64,000 nt of DNA, from the NCBI GenBank assembly GCA_029263715.1, contig JAJUFP010000007.1, forward strand, positions 1 through 64,000. The letters run 5' to 3'. Below are positions 44,473 to 53,328 of the stretch, piece by piece (the first letter of the stretch is position 1; each line of letters starts with the position of its first letter). A program made the position numbers and the translations under genes. The DNA is from Nitrososphaera sp. GTDB lineage: Archaea; Thermoproteota; Nitrososphaeria; Nitrososphaerales; Nitrososphaeraceae. Under the pieces are notes generated by a model. It did no database searches. It was not told the DNA's origin and saw only the letters and a program-made list of their open reading frames with translations.

Positions 44473-44754
44473 TCAGCTAGTTTTTGGCTTTTCTTTTGCC
44501 GCTGTTTCGGAACTTTCCTTTTTTTTAACATCGGTTGTATCGGCAGCAGTACCGTTTGCTTTGATGGCCTTTATGGCCTCGATGCACGCTGCCTTGATGT
44601 CCTCATAAGCAGTTACGCTCAGGATCTCCTCCAGGGAGGGGATCGCTTCTTCGCCGCGGGATGACAATTCTCTGATGGCCGTCTTCTTTTCTTCAGCATT
44701 GTCTGACCACTTGGCTGCTACTTTCAGCTCATAGAATGTCTTGGCGTTAGACAA
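44473..44754 (-). CDS. Small HEAT-like protein
   Basis: From TTG 44754 the product (93 aa) begins MSNAKTFYELKVAAKWSDN and has two helix pairs like HEAT repeats (KKTAIRELSSRGEEAIPSLE, YEDIKAACIEAIKAIK), ending in a Lys-rich tail. TATA-like ATTATAGTA at 44771-44779 on this strand fits that start. The 174-aa frame of the track runs into the neighbour and is not believed. Confidence 0.55.
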   Translation of the reverse strand: MSNAKTFYELKVAAKWSDNAEEKKTAIRELSSRGEEAIPSLEEILSVTAYEDIKAACIEAIKAIKANGTAADTTDVKKKESSETAAKEKPKTS

Positions 44755-44872
44755 TTTTCGATCGACCCATACTATAATGGGCAAAGTAGTATTTATTGAA
44801 GCTGCTAAAAATGCAGATGTATATCGTCCAAATGTTTGAATTAAAAAAGAAAGGGAGGGATACTGGTGACTT

Positions 44873-45349
44873 TTACCAGTGGCGGAAATGACCTTCGCCC
44901 CAGTGGCCGAATCCCTTGCCGTATCCGTGCTTGAAGCCTCCGTGCATGAAGCCTTCTCCAAGCTGGAACTCGTCTGAGGCGTGCAGCACGCTTCCATTTC
45001 CTGCGTCGATTATTACCATCTTGCCGGTGTCGGTGTCTGTATTGACCACAAAGAATGTGTACACCAGGTATCCTTGCACTACGCCAAGGTGTCCGCTTAC
45101 TACCTTGCCATCGGTTACCTGTTGCTGGGCAGTTTCAGCAGCCGCGGTAAATGAGACCTTTAGGTTTTCGTCAATAAAGTTGCTCATCTGCTCCCTTACG
45201 TTTACCGAGCCGTTGATCTGCGGCATTCCGTTCTGCATGTCTGCCTGCTGCGCGCTTACTGATGCTACTGTTGCCAGCGAAAGCAGGCCGGCGGCAGCGA
45301 TGACAGCGGCTATCACCAGTCTTTTGTTGGTGAAGTTAGGCTTTACCAC
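44873..45349 (-). CDS. Secreted PepSY-like protein with Gly/His tail
   Basis: A 158-residue protein. A signal peptide (VIAAVIAAAGLLSLATVASV, then SAQQ) is followed by a domain of the PepSY/YpeB sort: KVVSGHLGVVQGYLVYTFFV, then MVIIDAGNGSVLHASDEF. The last 30 residues are rich in Gly and His (HGGFKHGYGKGFGHW), which could bind metal. Probably extracellular. Function unknown. Confidence 0.72.
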   Translation of the reverse strand: MVKPNFTNKRLVIAAVIAAAGLLSLATVASVSAQQADMQNGMPQINGSVNVREQMSNFIDENLKVSFTAAAETAQQQVTDGKVVSGHLGVVQGYLVYTFFVVNTDTDTGKMVIIDAGNGSVLHASDEFQLGEGFMHGGFKHGYGKGFGHWGEGHFRHW

Positions 45350-45528
45350 AGGTATGATGACGATGAAAATTATATTAACCGTTGTTGACTATTGATAGGT
45401 AACAAAGTTACCTGAGAATTTCCCTGCAAGACCTTTGTCAGCATCTCAAATTCACTGGTAACATGATTTTCAGTTGTTCTTCTAAATCTACTACAATGAT
45501 GCGAGTGTAGATTTCTTGTCTGGCCGCG

Positions 45529-45762
45529 TCATTTCGTCACCATCATGGTCTGGGTGGCCTTGATCTTTTCAATTCTCCTAACGCGCCGGCTGATGATGTC
45601 CCTCAAACCACTCTCTGTGTCCGCTTTTATCTTTATAATTATGTCAAAGGTGGAGCCGTAGATCTGGCTGGCCTCCTGAACGCCGGATAGAGTGCGAAGC
45701 TCGTCGATGACGGCATGATCGCATCCCGGCTCGCAGCTGATAAGGACGTAAGCTGTCGGCAT
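45529..45762 (-). CDS. Stand-alone Lrp/AsnC ligand-binding (RAM) domain
   Basis: A 77-residue protein covering just the RAM domain of Lrp/AsnC regulators (AYVLISCEPGCDHAVIDELR, GVQEASQIYGSTFDIIIKIK). There is no helix-turn-helix. Such proteins may sense amino acids or pair with full-length Lrp. It lies 7 nt after the pterin dehydratase gene, in an operon with it. Confidence 0.8.
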   Translation of the reverse strand: MPTAYVLISCEPGCDHAVIDELRTLSGVQEASQIYGSTFDIIIKIKADTESGLRDIISRRVRRIEKIKATQTMMVTK

Positions 45763-45769
45763 TTACCGG

Positions 45770-46078
45770 TCACGCTCCCTCTTTAGGCTGGAACGTTTTC
45801 TGCCACAAAGATTCTATTTCATTTGCCAGCGCAAAATCGCGCTCTGTGATTCGCTGAACGTCAAAGGATATGGAGGATATCTTGACCGTCCTCCAGATTA
45901 TGGTGATGACTGGGTGGTGGTCGCGCTCTTCGGCCACCTTTGCAACCTCGTTTACAAAATCCACGGCCTGCCTGAAGGCAGAAAAGCTAAAAGTCTTGAC
46001 TATCTTGCCGTCTTTTAAGCTCCACTGGCTGTCCAGCTGGCTTAGCCTTTCTGCTACCTCTTCATCGGATAATAGCAT
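45770..46078 (-). CDS. phhB: Pterin-4a-carbinolamine dehydratase
   Basis: A 102-residue protein from ATG 46078. RDHHPVITIIWRTVKISSIS includes the conserved catalytic His pair and the W before it; AFRQAVDFVNEVAKVAEERD precedes it. The enzyme recycles tetrahydrobiopterin after aromatic hydroxylation. The longer ORF start (46147) is upstream of a TATA-like CATATTATAG. Its presence without a visible phenylalanine hydroxylase here means the partner lies elsewhere. Confidence 0.85.
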   Translation of the reverse strand: MLLSDEEVAERLSQLDSQWSLKDGKIVKTFSFSAFRQAVDFVNEVAKVAEERDHHPVITIIWRTVKISSISFDVQRITERDFALANEIESLWQKTFQPKEGA

Positions 46079-46248
46079 CAGCCTATAATATGCAGGGGGA
46101 ATAATTAAGCAGTCCTTTTCTCGACCAACCCTGAAAGCAGCAGCCAAAGTCTGAAATTCGGTTGGATATGGATTTGTGCAGCAGGTTTCCGCACCTCTGA
46201 CGTCTTTTAAAAAGCTACGAATTTCTTAAATATTAGAACGTGGATAAT

Positions 46249-46371
46249 ATGGCAGGGAAAAAATCGCAACCCAGCACAGGTGGTGATTTTCCGATCAGCG
46301 TTGGAGATCAAGTAAAGGCTTGGTCTGTCAAAGAGTCGGAAAACGTTGACGCACACCATCAAGCAGAGTGA
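46249..46371 (+). other. Possible small gene with frameshift
   Basis: A TATA-like CTTAAATATT (46226-46235) stands about 20 nt before ATG 46249. The frame reads MAGKKSQPSTGGDFPISVGD and stops at 46371; the next frame continues with KTLTHTIKQSDLLITDHEVM and DASMRAN until about 46424. These may be two pieces of one small protein. Weakly supported. Confidence 0.3.
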
Positions 46372-46503
46372 CCTGCTAATAACAGATCACGAAGTCATGG
46401 ACGCGTCAATGCGGGCCAACTAAGATAGTGAAGGGCCTAACTGCTCGTGAACACTAGGCGAGAAAGCCACATCATCGCTGAAATGTTGCGACTTTTCCTC
46501 TTT

Positions 46504-46704
46504 TTAATCTCCTGAAGCAATAATCTCTTGCCAGCATGGCGGGCAGATGGATGTGTCGTCAACCAGCTTTTGCTCAAAGGTGCGCTCCGACGGTCTGAAG
46601 GTGGCGGCGCAGATGACGCACGACAGGACTGCCGCGGCCTTTTCTTCTGTCTTTGGCAGGTTCTTGCCCTGATGCCGCCTCTTTAGATGCTGCCTGCTAG
46701 CCAT
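46504..46704 (-). CDS. Small zinc-ribbon protein (66 aa)
   Basis: A basic N-terminus (SRQHLKRRHQGKNLPK) and a ribbon LSCVICAATFRPSERTFEQK..ICPPC. CxxC pairs are separated by about 24 residues. Nucleic-acid binding is likely; the family is unnamed. Confidence 0.62.
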   Translation of the reverse strand: MASRQHLKRRHQGKNLPKTEEKAAAVLSCVICAATFRPSERTFEQKLVDDTSICPPCWQEIIASGD

Positions 46705-46746
46705 TGACTGTATTTCTCAATCCGCCATTAAAAACTAGCTGGTGTG

Positions 46747-47043
46747 CTAGAGCTTGTCCAGCCTTCTGTTGACCGAGTCGAGGTTCTGTTCCAGGAATCT
46801 CTTGTACGCCAGGAGCAGCTTTTTCTGCTCGGCCTTTGTCACGTCGTCTATCCTGTCCAGCATGTATTCCATTTCCCGCGAAATGTTGCTGATGTGATCG
46901 TCAAGGGCAATTCTCTCTTCAATTGCCCCTGGTATGGAGTGTATCAGCTCCTTTACGGTCTCGGCCGCCTGCCTGGTCTTTGCAGAAATCTTTTCAAAGT
47001 CTTTTTTCTCGTCGGAATCCGTATCTTTCTTTCGCGCGGTCAT
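46747..47043 (-). CDS. Helical coiled-coil protein (98 aa)
   Basis: Mostly helical with charged heptads (SAKTRQAAETVKELIHSIPG, then KAEQKKLLLAYKRFLEQNLD). Unrecognised. It follows the ribbon-protein gene on the minus strand as a separate unit. Confidence 0.55.
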   Translation of the reverse strand: MTARKKDTDSDEKKDFEKISAKTRQAAETVKELIHSIPGAIEERIALDDHISNISREMEYMLDRIDDVTKAEQKKLLLAYKRFLEQNLDSVNRRLDKL

Positions 47044-47332
47044 GCAATAAAATTAGTTGGTGGTTGCTAATTAATTTTTGAGCCGGTAATAAATTGCCTG
47101 TGTGGATGGAATAACCTCCATGCAAGTAGGGATCTTTTGAAAACGATTCCAAACTCTTGATATATAAGGTGGTAGACGATGTTGAAACAACCATGCTGTG
47201 GTGCAAAGAAAAGCTGGAATAGGCGTATCTAGCGTTTATTCTACAATTAGGCGTCGGCTAACTCATCAATGTCAACAAAAGTAAACATTTTTTCGTTGAC
47301 GTTTGTTTATCTCGAACTGGTTGTATAATTAA

Positions 47333-47902
47333 TTGCCCAATCCATTCATGCCGGGAAACGGCATTGAGCCCAAATACCTGGCCGGAAGGGATGAGTACCT
47401 TGAATCATTTGCAAGGTCCCTCCAATCATTCGAACATGGTCTGCCTAGAAACACGGTACTTTCAGGACTTCGTGGGACTGGCAAGACCGTTCTTTTACGT
47501 CGATTTAAGATTGTAGCAGAATCAAAAGACTGGTTAACGGTAGAACGCGAATTCAATGCAAGATTTTCAGATGAAAACACATTTGCCGAAGCAATAGTCA
47601 AAGACATTGTAACAAAAGCAACCGACGTTTCTCTGGCCAACAAGCTAAAAAAACTTGGCAAAAGGATGATTGATACAATAAAACCGGAAGAATTGGACGT
47701 GTATGGAATAACCTACAAGCCATTCTACAAGGAAGCAAGAAAGGAGCTTTTGGAAGATTATCTAAAGGAAATCCTTGTCAAGAACCGACTTATTTTGCTG
47801 CTGTTCTGGACTTTAAGGTTTCATCCAATGCCTTTGATTAGACCTTTTCGCGTAATTAATGTTGTCATCAGGTTAAACTATTATGAAGGAGTGCACCTAT
47901 GA
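47333..47902 (+). pseudogene. Truncated AAA-type ATPase
   Basis: The first 150 residues look like the archaeal ATPase family: YLAGRDEYLESFARSLQSFE and Walker A in VLSGLRGTGKTVLL. The expected Walker B (hhhhDE) never appears: the frame switches to unlike sequence after KNRLILLL and ends at 189 residues, about half of usual. A deletion or recombination has removed the 3' part. TTG 47333 or ATG 47348 could start it. Confidence 0.6.
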
Positions 47903-48101
47903 AAAATATGCAGTAACGGTTGTTAAACGAGCTCGACCGACATCGTTAACTGCCTACTTGATCTTTGTCTTCTTCAGAAGAGTTTTCTCAATCAGGCGAA
48001 TTCTTGCTAAGTTATCTAATTCAAGGTAAAAGCCTTCCATAGGCCCACAATCAAGCTTTTATAATTCTTTCTACTATTGTCTAAGCGGGCAGAACCGATA
48101 G

Positions 48102-50903
48102 ATGGTAAAACGATGGACGTTATTAGCTGCGGCGGTCCTAGTCGGGTTTGCCTTCAGTCTGACCACGACCATCTTCTTGCAGTCCGGGTCTTTTGTTGCA
48201 TCCCTCGGTCTTCCGGCCGGTTCTGTGCAGCAGGCAGAAGCTGCCACTGTTTCCTTGACCCATAGTCTGGCAGCATTCAATTCCGCCGCCGGCTCTCCAC
48301 CTGTAGCAATTACCTTTGATGGTATGAATAGCGGAACAAATATCGGCGGTCAAAACATGTTGGGCGTAACATTTACGCAGATCGGCGCGCCGCTGGTAGT
48401 CGTTCGTAAATCCGAGACCTTTACGCCCACGGCGGAGTTCGATCCGGTAGACCACGACGTAGTTACATGCAGGTTGAAGTCTACCACCACGGGAAATGTG
48501 CTGTCTCCGGGAGGCGCAGAGCTGGGTGCGGGGCCCGACCCTCGTGTGGAGAATGATGACTTGCAGCTGACTTTTGACTCTCCAGTTAATGCAGTGGGTT
48601 TCGATATCATCTATCAGCTAGCCGATGGCTCGTCTTCTACATCCATCACGGTCAAGGATGTCGACGGAAGGACGCTTTTCGACCAGGAAATCACCGCGCC
48701 TGCGACCGGGTGCGGTCGTAGTCAGTTCATAGGATTGGTCTCAGGCAGCAACAACATCAAAACCATCATCGTAAACGAGCAGGATGATGACGCAGAAGAT
48801 ATCAACTCAAACATTGGATACGACACAATCCGCCTCAAATTCAAATTCGACCTCGATGTTGATACAGATCGGGACGGGGAGGTTGATGATGTTGATGATG
48901 AGGAAGATGAAGAAAAATGGTCCAAAACTCGCGGGGCAATCTATATGGTCAATTTCGACGACGATGACGGAAATGGAATCCCGGATGGAGGGAAATTCAT
49001 TGGGAAATTCATTGTTAAGGATGGCATGACTGAAGATGAGGAGAGCAGAATAATAAAGAATGAAGATGATGCAAAAGACATCTCGCAAATTGTATTCCGA
49101 ACGGTAATAGATGAAACCGCCGCAAGTGACAATAGGTTGGAGGTGTTCCTGAGGGCGGTTGGCTCTGACCCCTTAAATGATCTCCAGTCGGTGCACATTT
49201 TCGATGGCACTGGAGCTGGTTCGTTGGAAATTGCAAATAATTTCAGTGGTCCGGATGCAAGTGAAATAGAAGTCGAAATCACTGAAATATTAAAAAAAGG
49301 AGATACATCGTTCGGAATAGAGGGACTGCGTTTCAAGTTCACCGATGAATCTGCCTTTGCTCGCTTTGATGGTGAAATTGACTTGGAAGTTGTCGTAAAG
49401 AGGGATGACAAAGAATTGGCGACGGATAAGGTAAAGCTAAAGGTCGCACCCTTTATTCTGCTACCAAATAATCGGCCTTTCAAGGAAGTGTGGGAAAACG
49501 GGACAGGAAATCTGATACCAAATTCAAAGCATCATGATGAAATCGATCCACGCGATAAAGACCAGTGGACACAAGACATGATAGAGGTGGGCTATACGCA
49601 GGCACCGGGAAAGGAAAAGCACTTCGTTGTCCTGAGGTTATTGCATCACTCAGTTGTACGAGTTCATGAATGGCCTGTGAAAGGACTACTTGAAAGTGGT
49701 ACAGGCGTATTTAACCTAATTTCAGATCCTGATATGGAAAATAGTGGCGATTATGGCGGCAACATAGAAGTAATGCCTCCGACGAAAGACTGGCCGTTAG
49801 GCCGGATTGTTGTGGGCAACACCATTAGCCCCGAGCTTCTGAAGTTCTTCCAAGACCAGGAGGTGCAGATGCCCCTTGACATAGACAATTTCGATACGAG
49901 CTGGCTTGCAGTAGGACATGTGGATGAAATGATTAGTTTTGTTGGAGACGGCGATAGCTGGTCCGTGGTGGCAGCAGACACAGCCCTCGCCCTTAGCCTG
50001 TTAGAGCCGTTGCCTGAAGATGCGGTATTCTTTGCTGTCGGCGATACTACCGCAGGGATGAGCTTGAAGGCTGAAGGCGGCGACAAGAATAAGCTCATTG
50101 ATAATAATGTAGATTTCACAAGCCCCGAGTTTAAAGACAAGGATTTCAAGTATTTGCGAATTTATGAGGGCAAGGGAGCGGGTCAGGTCGCAAGGATCTT
50201 ATTTTTTACCAAAAATGAGATAATGATAACTGGAGTATTCCAGACCCCTACCAAAGTGGTAATGGGTCCCGCCGGATCTGATAAACCTGATTTTGCCACC
50301 TGCGTTGCTGACTGTATTGTGGAGAAGCCCATAAGAGTGAGTTACGGCTGGATTGACGAGCCGGATGGAACAAGTAAATACGTCTTGGTTTCAGACGCAA
50401 AGCGCTGGTTAACCAAGGTGACTGGGATCGATAGTAATACGCTTAGAGGAAAAGGGGTTCCTGCCATTATAACAGTAAAGGAAGTACTGGACGATGAGGT
50501 CTTTAAAGATCGTAACGAAGCAGCCCAAAAGCATATAGAAGATGCAGTCGAAGCTATCCTTGACGCAGCGGATCCCGATCCCACCATTATTAGGGTGCCA
50601 GACCTATACATGTGGTTTTTAGTCAAAGGTGTTCCTTATGGAGTTGCATTCGTTCCATCGCTGGTGAATCTTCAGCAAGTTGGCGACAAATTCTACTTCC
50701 CAGAAGGCTTTGGTCCCACTAATAAAGACGGAAAGGAGATATTCGAAGAGGAGGCAAGGAAGAATATGCCGGGTTCGAATGAAATATTCGTAGATGACTG
50801 GGATCTGTTCCACAGATGGATGGGAGAAGTGCACTGCGGATCATACGTAATACACGAGGCCTTCGACTTTAAGTGGTGGGAGAAGTTGCCTGAGTCACCG
50901 TAG
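48102..50903 (+). CDS. Secreted protein-arginine deiminase (PAD_M and PAD_C) with N-terminal beta domain
   Basis: A 933-residue exported protein. Signal peptide to about residue 47 (QQAEAA). Residues 50-245 are a beta-sandwich like those of PEP-CTERM proteins; 250-272 is a calcium-motif-like acidic stretch DVDTDRDGEVDDVDDEED. Residues 280-475 match PAD_M (GAIYMVNFDDDDG; LKVAPFILLPNNRPFKEVW). Residues 480-933 match PAD_C: DKDQWTQDMIEVGYTQAP, AVGHVDEMISFV, GEVHCGSYV and a final FDFKWWEKLP. Catalytic residues of human PAD4 (D350, H471, D473, C645) align with D492, H606, D608 and C912. Calcium ligand E353 aligns with E495; E351 is replaced by M493. An insertion at about 650-780 is not in vertebrate PADs. 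Converts protein arginine to citrulline; the substrate is unknown. Confidence 0.93.
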   Translation: MVKRWTLLAAAVLVGFAFSLTTTIFLQSGSFVASLGLPAGSVQQAEAATVSLTHSLAAFNSAAGSPPVAITFDGMNSGTNIGGQNMLGVTFTQIGAPLVVVRKSETFTPTAEFDPVDHDVVTCRLKSTTTGNVLSPGGAELGAGPDPRVENDDLQLTFDSPVNAVGFDIIYQLADGSSSTSITVKDVDGRTLFDQEITAPATGCGRSQFIGLVSGSNNIKTIIVNEQDDDAEDINSNIGYDTIRLKFKFDLDVDTDRDGEVDDVDDEEDEEKWSKTRGAIYMVNFDDDDGNGIPDGGKFIGKFIVKDGMTEDEESRIIKNEDDAKDISQIVFRTVIDETAASDNRLEVFLRAVGSDPLNDLQSVHIFDGTGAGSLEIANNFSGPDASEIEVEITEILKKGDTSFGIEGLRFKFTDESAFARFDGEIDLEVVVKRDDKELATDKVKLKVAPFILLPNNRPFKEVWENGTGNLIPNSKHHDEIDPRDKDQWTQDMIEVGYTQAPGKEKHFVVLRLLHHSVVRVHEWPVKGLLESGTGVFNLISDPDMENSGDYGGNIEVMPPTKDWPLGRIVVGNTISPELLKFFQDQEVQMPLDIDNFDTSWLAVGHVDEMISFVGDGDSWSVVAADTALALSLLEPLPEDAVFFAVGDTTAGMSLKAEGGDKNKLIDNNVDFTSPEFKDKDFKYLRIYEGKGAGQVARILFFTKNEIMITGVFQTPTKVVMGPAGSDKPDFATCVADCIVEKPIRVSYGWIDEPDGTSKYVLVSDAKRWLTKVTGIDSNTLRGKGVPAIITVKEVLDDEVFKDRNEAAQKHIEDAVEAILDAADPDPTIIRVPDLYMWFLVKGVPYGVAFVPSLVNLQQVGDKFYFPEGFGPTNKDGKEIFEEEARKNMPGSNEIFVDDWDLFHRWMGEVHCGSYVIHEAFDFKWWEKLPESP

Positions 50904-51312
50904 AAGCGCATCCCGTCTCTTATGCAATTTCCTGGCGCCTCGATCGCTCTTCAACCGATCCCACTCTATCCCGATTTTGCTGACTGGATGACAATTTCCC
51001 GACGCACGGATGGACTACCCCTGAAAAATGCTAAGCCTTCTATGATATACGGTGATCTTGCTCCAACAAAAAATACGCGGCTAATGACTTCAATAATAAT
51101 TCGATAAAATCATTGGAGATACATTCGTAGTCAATTTAACAGTAGTTACTGAATTCTGTTCTGTAAATGTGATCGCTGTTGCTTTTAAAGAGGTTTGTAA
51201 GAAAAATTTCTCGAAATTAGAGCCCAAACAGATACTACTTAAGTCCCCAGATACAGCGCTTTTCCGGAAAAACACAGATCTATTTTAGTTCAATTATCTT
51301 AACTGATTGCTT
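50904..51312. other. AT-rich noncoding stretch
   Basis: No gene supported. A minus 61-aa frame lacks any domain. The region follows the PAD gene and may hold its terminator. Confidence 0.4.
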
Positions 51313-51789
51313 TCAGATCTTGCCGGCTTCCTTTAGCCGGAGCTCCATGCGCCTTTCTCCTTCCCTAAAACGCGCCTTTTCCTCCTCTGTCTGCACTAAA
51401 AGCGGCGGCACTTCGGTGGGCTTGCCGTACTTGTCCAGGGCAACCATGGTGACAAAGGCCGTCCCAGTCCTCACCCTGGTTCCGTCGTCAAGGTCTTCTG
51501 ACTCGACGGTGACTTCGACTTCCATCGAAGACCGCCGGACATAGTTGAGCCTTGCCGAGAGGATAAGGGCGTTGCCGATAAAGACCGGCTTAAGAAACGT
51601 CATCCTATCGATGCTGGCCGTCACCGCGTTGGCGTGCCCGGCATGCCTCTTGGCCACCAGGCCAGCTATGAGGTCCACGTGCTTGAGTATGACTCCGCCA
51701 AACACATTTCCCTTGGGGTTGGCGTCTGATGGAAGCATGATGACTGTCATCTCTGCCTTGGATTCCTCTGGACTTTTGGCCTTCTTCAA
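51313..51789 (-). CDS. Hotdog-fold acyl-CoA thioesterase
   Basis: A 158-residue protein of the YciA/BFIT group: MLPSDANPKGNVFGGVILKH with the catalytic region, VTASIDRMTFLKPVFIGNAL and VRRSSMEVEVTVESEDLDDG. It hydrolyses acyl-CoA thioesters. It follows the flavoprotein gene by 23 nt, so the pair may serve lipid metabolism. Confidence 0.88.
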   Translation of the reverse strand: MKKAKSPEESKAEMTVIMLPSDANPKGNVFGGVILKHVDLIAGLVAKRHAGHANAVTASIDRMTFLKPVFIGNALILSARLNYVRRSSMEVEVTVESEDLDDGTRVRTGTAFVTMVALDKYGKPTEVPPLLVQTEEEKARFREGERRMELRLKEAGKI

Positions 51790-51812
51790 CCTGACTAAGC
51801 CAGTGTCTGCTG

Positions 51813-52838
51813 TTATAAAGCGTTTACCAGCCGCGTCATCTTTTCCAAGGTGACTTCAAAGCCAAAACGCTTCTCCTCTCTCTTCATGTTGCGGTACATG
51901 CTGAGAAGCAGGTTTGCATGCCTTACCGTGCTCAGCTTGCCGTCCATCTTTAGCCTGACGATCCTGTAGACGTCGTCGTAGTAGTTGAACCGGTCAAGCA
52001 CCTTCTTTCTGTATTTCTTGAAATCAAACTTGCTTTGGTCAAGGGCTTCAAGGAAGATGTCGCAGCATATCAGGGTAGGAATGATCCCCTCTCCAAGCAT
52101 CGGAAAGACGCAGCCGATGGACTCGCCGACACCGATTATGTTGCCGTCGTAAAACGGCTCCATCTTTTTTGGCGGTGCAAGCCGAATCGGCCGGCCAATC
52201 TTTTTGACTACCTTGGCTTCGGGGTGGTTCTGGAAGAACTCGCTGATGCCCTGGTATCTCTTTTCGACGTCGCCGGCACCCATGTATCCCCGGCCGTTGT
52301 CCAGCGGAAAGTACCAAAAATACCCCTTCGCGCCCTTGTAGCCGATGACGTAGAACTCGTCCATTCCCCGGACGTTTTCCAGCAGGTACTCGTAAGCAGG
52401 TATGATAAAGTCGTTCTCAGACCGGGGTAAAAGCGTGCGGTGAAGCCCCGTGCAGTCAAGCACGTAATCATAGTCGCCAAACGGAAATGATTCTTTTGTA
52501 ACCTTGACGCCGTAGTTTATCTTGACTCCCTGCATCAGGTCGTGCTCCCACTTGTGTTTGTTGTACGTCACAAGCCCTACAAGGTCAAGGTACTCCACGT
52601 TGTCGTTTGGAAGGTCCATCTTGAGCCGCTGGCCCACATGGAAGATATAGTCATCAAATTTCAAGCCGGCCTTTTCAGAAAACTTGGACAGCATGTGCCG
52701 CGAGGCGCCCCATGCGCACACCGGCCAGTGGTTCTCCGGTTTTGAGGCCTCGAAGATCTCGACTTCGTGGCCCCGTTTTTGAAGCATGTTGCCCAGATAA
52801 CTACCTGCGACGCCGGCGCCGGCGATGGCGAATTTCAT
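51813..52838 (-). CDS. Geranylgeranyl reductase-like flavoprotein
   Basis: A 341-residue FAD protein from ATG 52838. FAIAGAGVAGSYLGNMLQKR is the Rossmann motif; KGYFWYFPLDNGRGYMGAGD the GGR-type substrate motif; GNIIGVGESIGCVFPMLGEG the second FAD site. Relatives saturate the isoprenoid chains of archaeal lipids. A TATA-like AAATAAATAAGG at about 52866-52877 on this strand fits ATG 52838 rather than the ORF-track start. Cotranscribed with the thioesterase. Confidence 0.83.
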   Translation of the reverse strand: MKFAIAGAGVAGSYLGNMLQKRGHEVEIFEASKPENHWPVCAWGASRHMLSKFSEKAGLKFDDYIFHVGQRLKMDLPNDNVEYLDLVGLVTYNKHKWEHDLMQGVKINYGVKVTKESFPFGDYDYVLDCTGLHRTLLPRSENDFIIPAYEYLLENVRGMDEFYVIGYKGAKGYFWYFPLDNGRGYMGAGDVEKRYQGISEFFQNHPEAKVVKKIGRPIRLAPPKKMEPFYDGNIIGVGESIGCVFPMLGEGIIPTLICCDIFLEALDQSKFDFKKYRKKVLDRFNYYDDVYRIVRLKMDGKLSTVRHANLLLSMYRNMKREEKRFGFEVTLEKMTRLVNAL

Positions 52839-52890
52839 GCCCCAATTCAAAGGTCGGTAAATTCCTTATTTATTTCCTATCGTGGCAGAT

Positions 52891-53019
52891 TCAGGAGGAG
52901 TACTGGTCCTCGCCTCCAAGGGATTCCATGTAAGCAGAATGACACTCCTTGCACTGGTTTCCCACAAAATTGCTCTCATCGTATTCTCGTTTGCATTCAA
53001 CACATTTTTTCAAGGCCAT
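52891..53019 (-). CDS. Small zinc-finger protein (42 aa)
   Basis: Too short for the ORF track. MALKKCVECKREYDESNFVG followed by NQCKECHSAYM: a CxxC..CxxC ribbon with a short acidic tail. Similar mini-proteins are common in this genome. Confidence 0.6.
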   Translation of the reverse strand: MALKKCVECKREYDESNFVGNQCKECHSAYMESLGGEDQYSS

Positions 53020-53328
53020 ACAGTTCGAATTAGCATTGGCAATTTATTCATAAGTCTTTTGATTTTGTGCTAATTTGAGCCATGCCTTAAAATATGCAAT
53101 ATTATCGGCTTTATGCGCGAATTCACAGCAAAAACCATCAGTTTTTGTCTTGCACTGCATGCATATCGCTTATTATTTTCTTGTCTGATGAATTTTCATG
53201 CCTAAAGCCACCTTACAGGACGAATGTGTTTGTAGATACAATCCTGCTTGGTTCAAAGATGAACACGGTTATGCAGGGGAAAATCGGGAAACCCCGCCTG
53301 CGGCGTCTCTAATGTATCACTTCCGGAG
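53020..53328. other. Noncoding stretch before the GMC operon
   Basis: No gene could be supported. A 72-aa frame is present but reads as random sequence. The promoter of the GMC operon should lie in its right half. Confidence 0.4.

Noticed and set aside
47271-47300. GTCAAC...GTTGAC inverted repeat
   Set aside because: Only 6-bp arms with an 18-nt gap in AT-rich DNA; could be an operator but not distinguishable from chance.
51090-51275. 61-aa minus ORF
   Set aside because: AT-rich random frame with no support.
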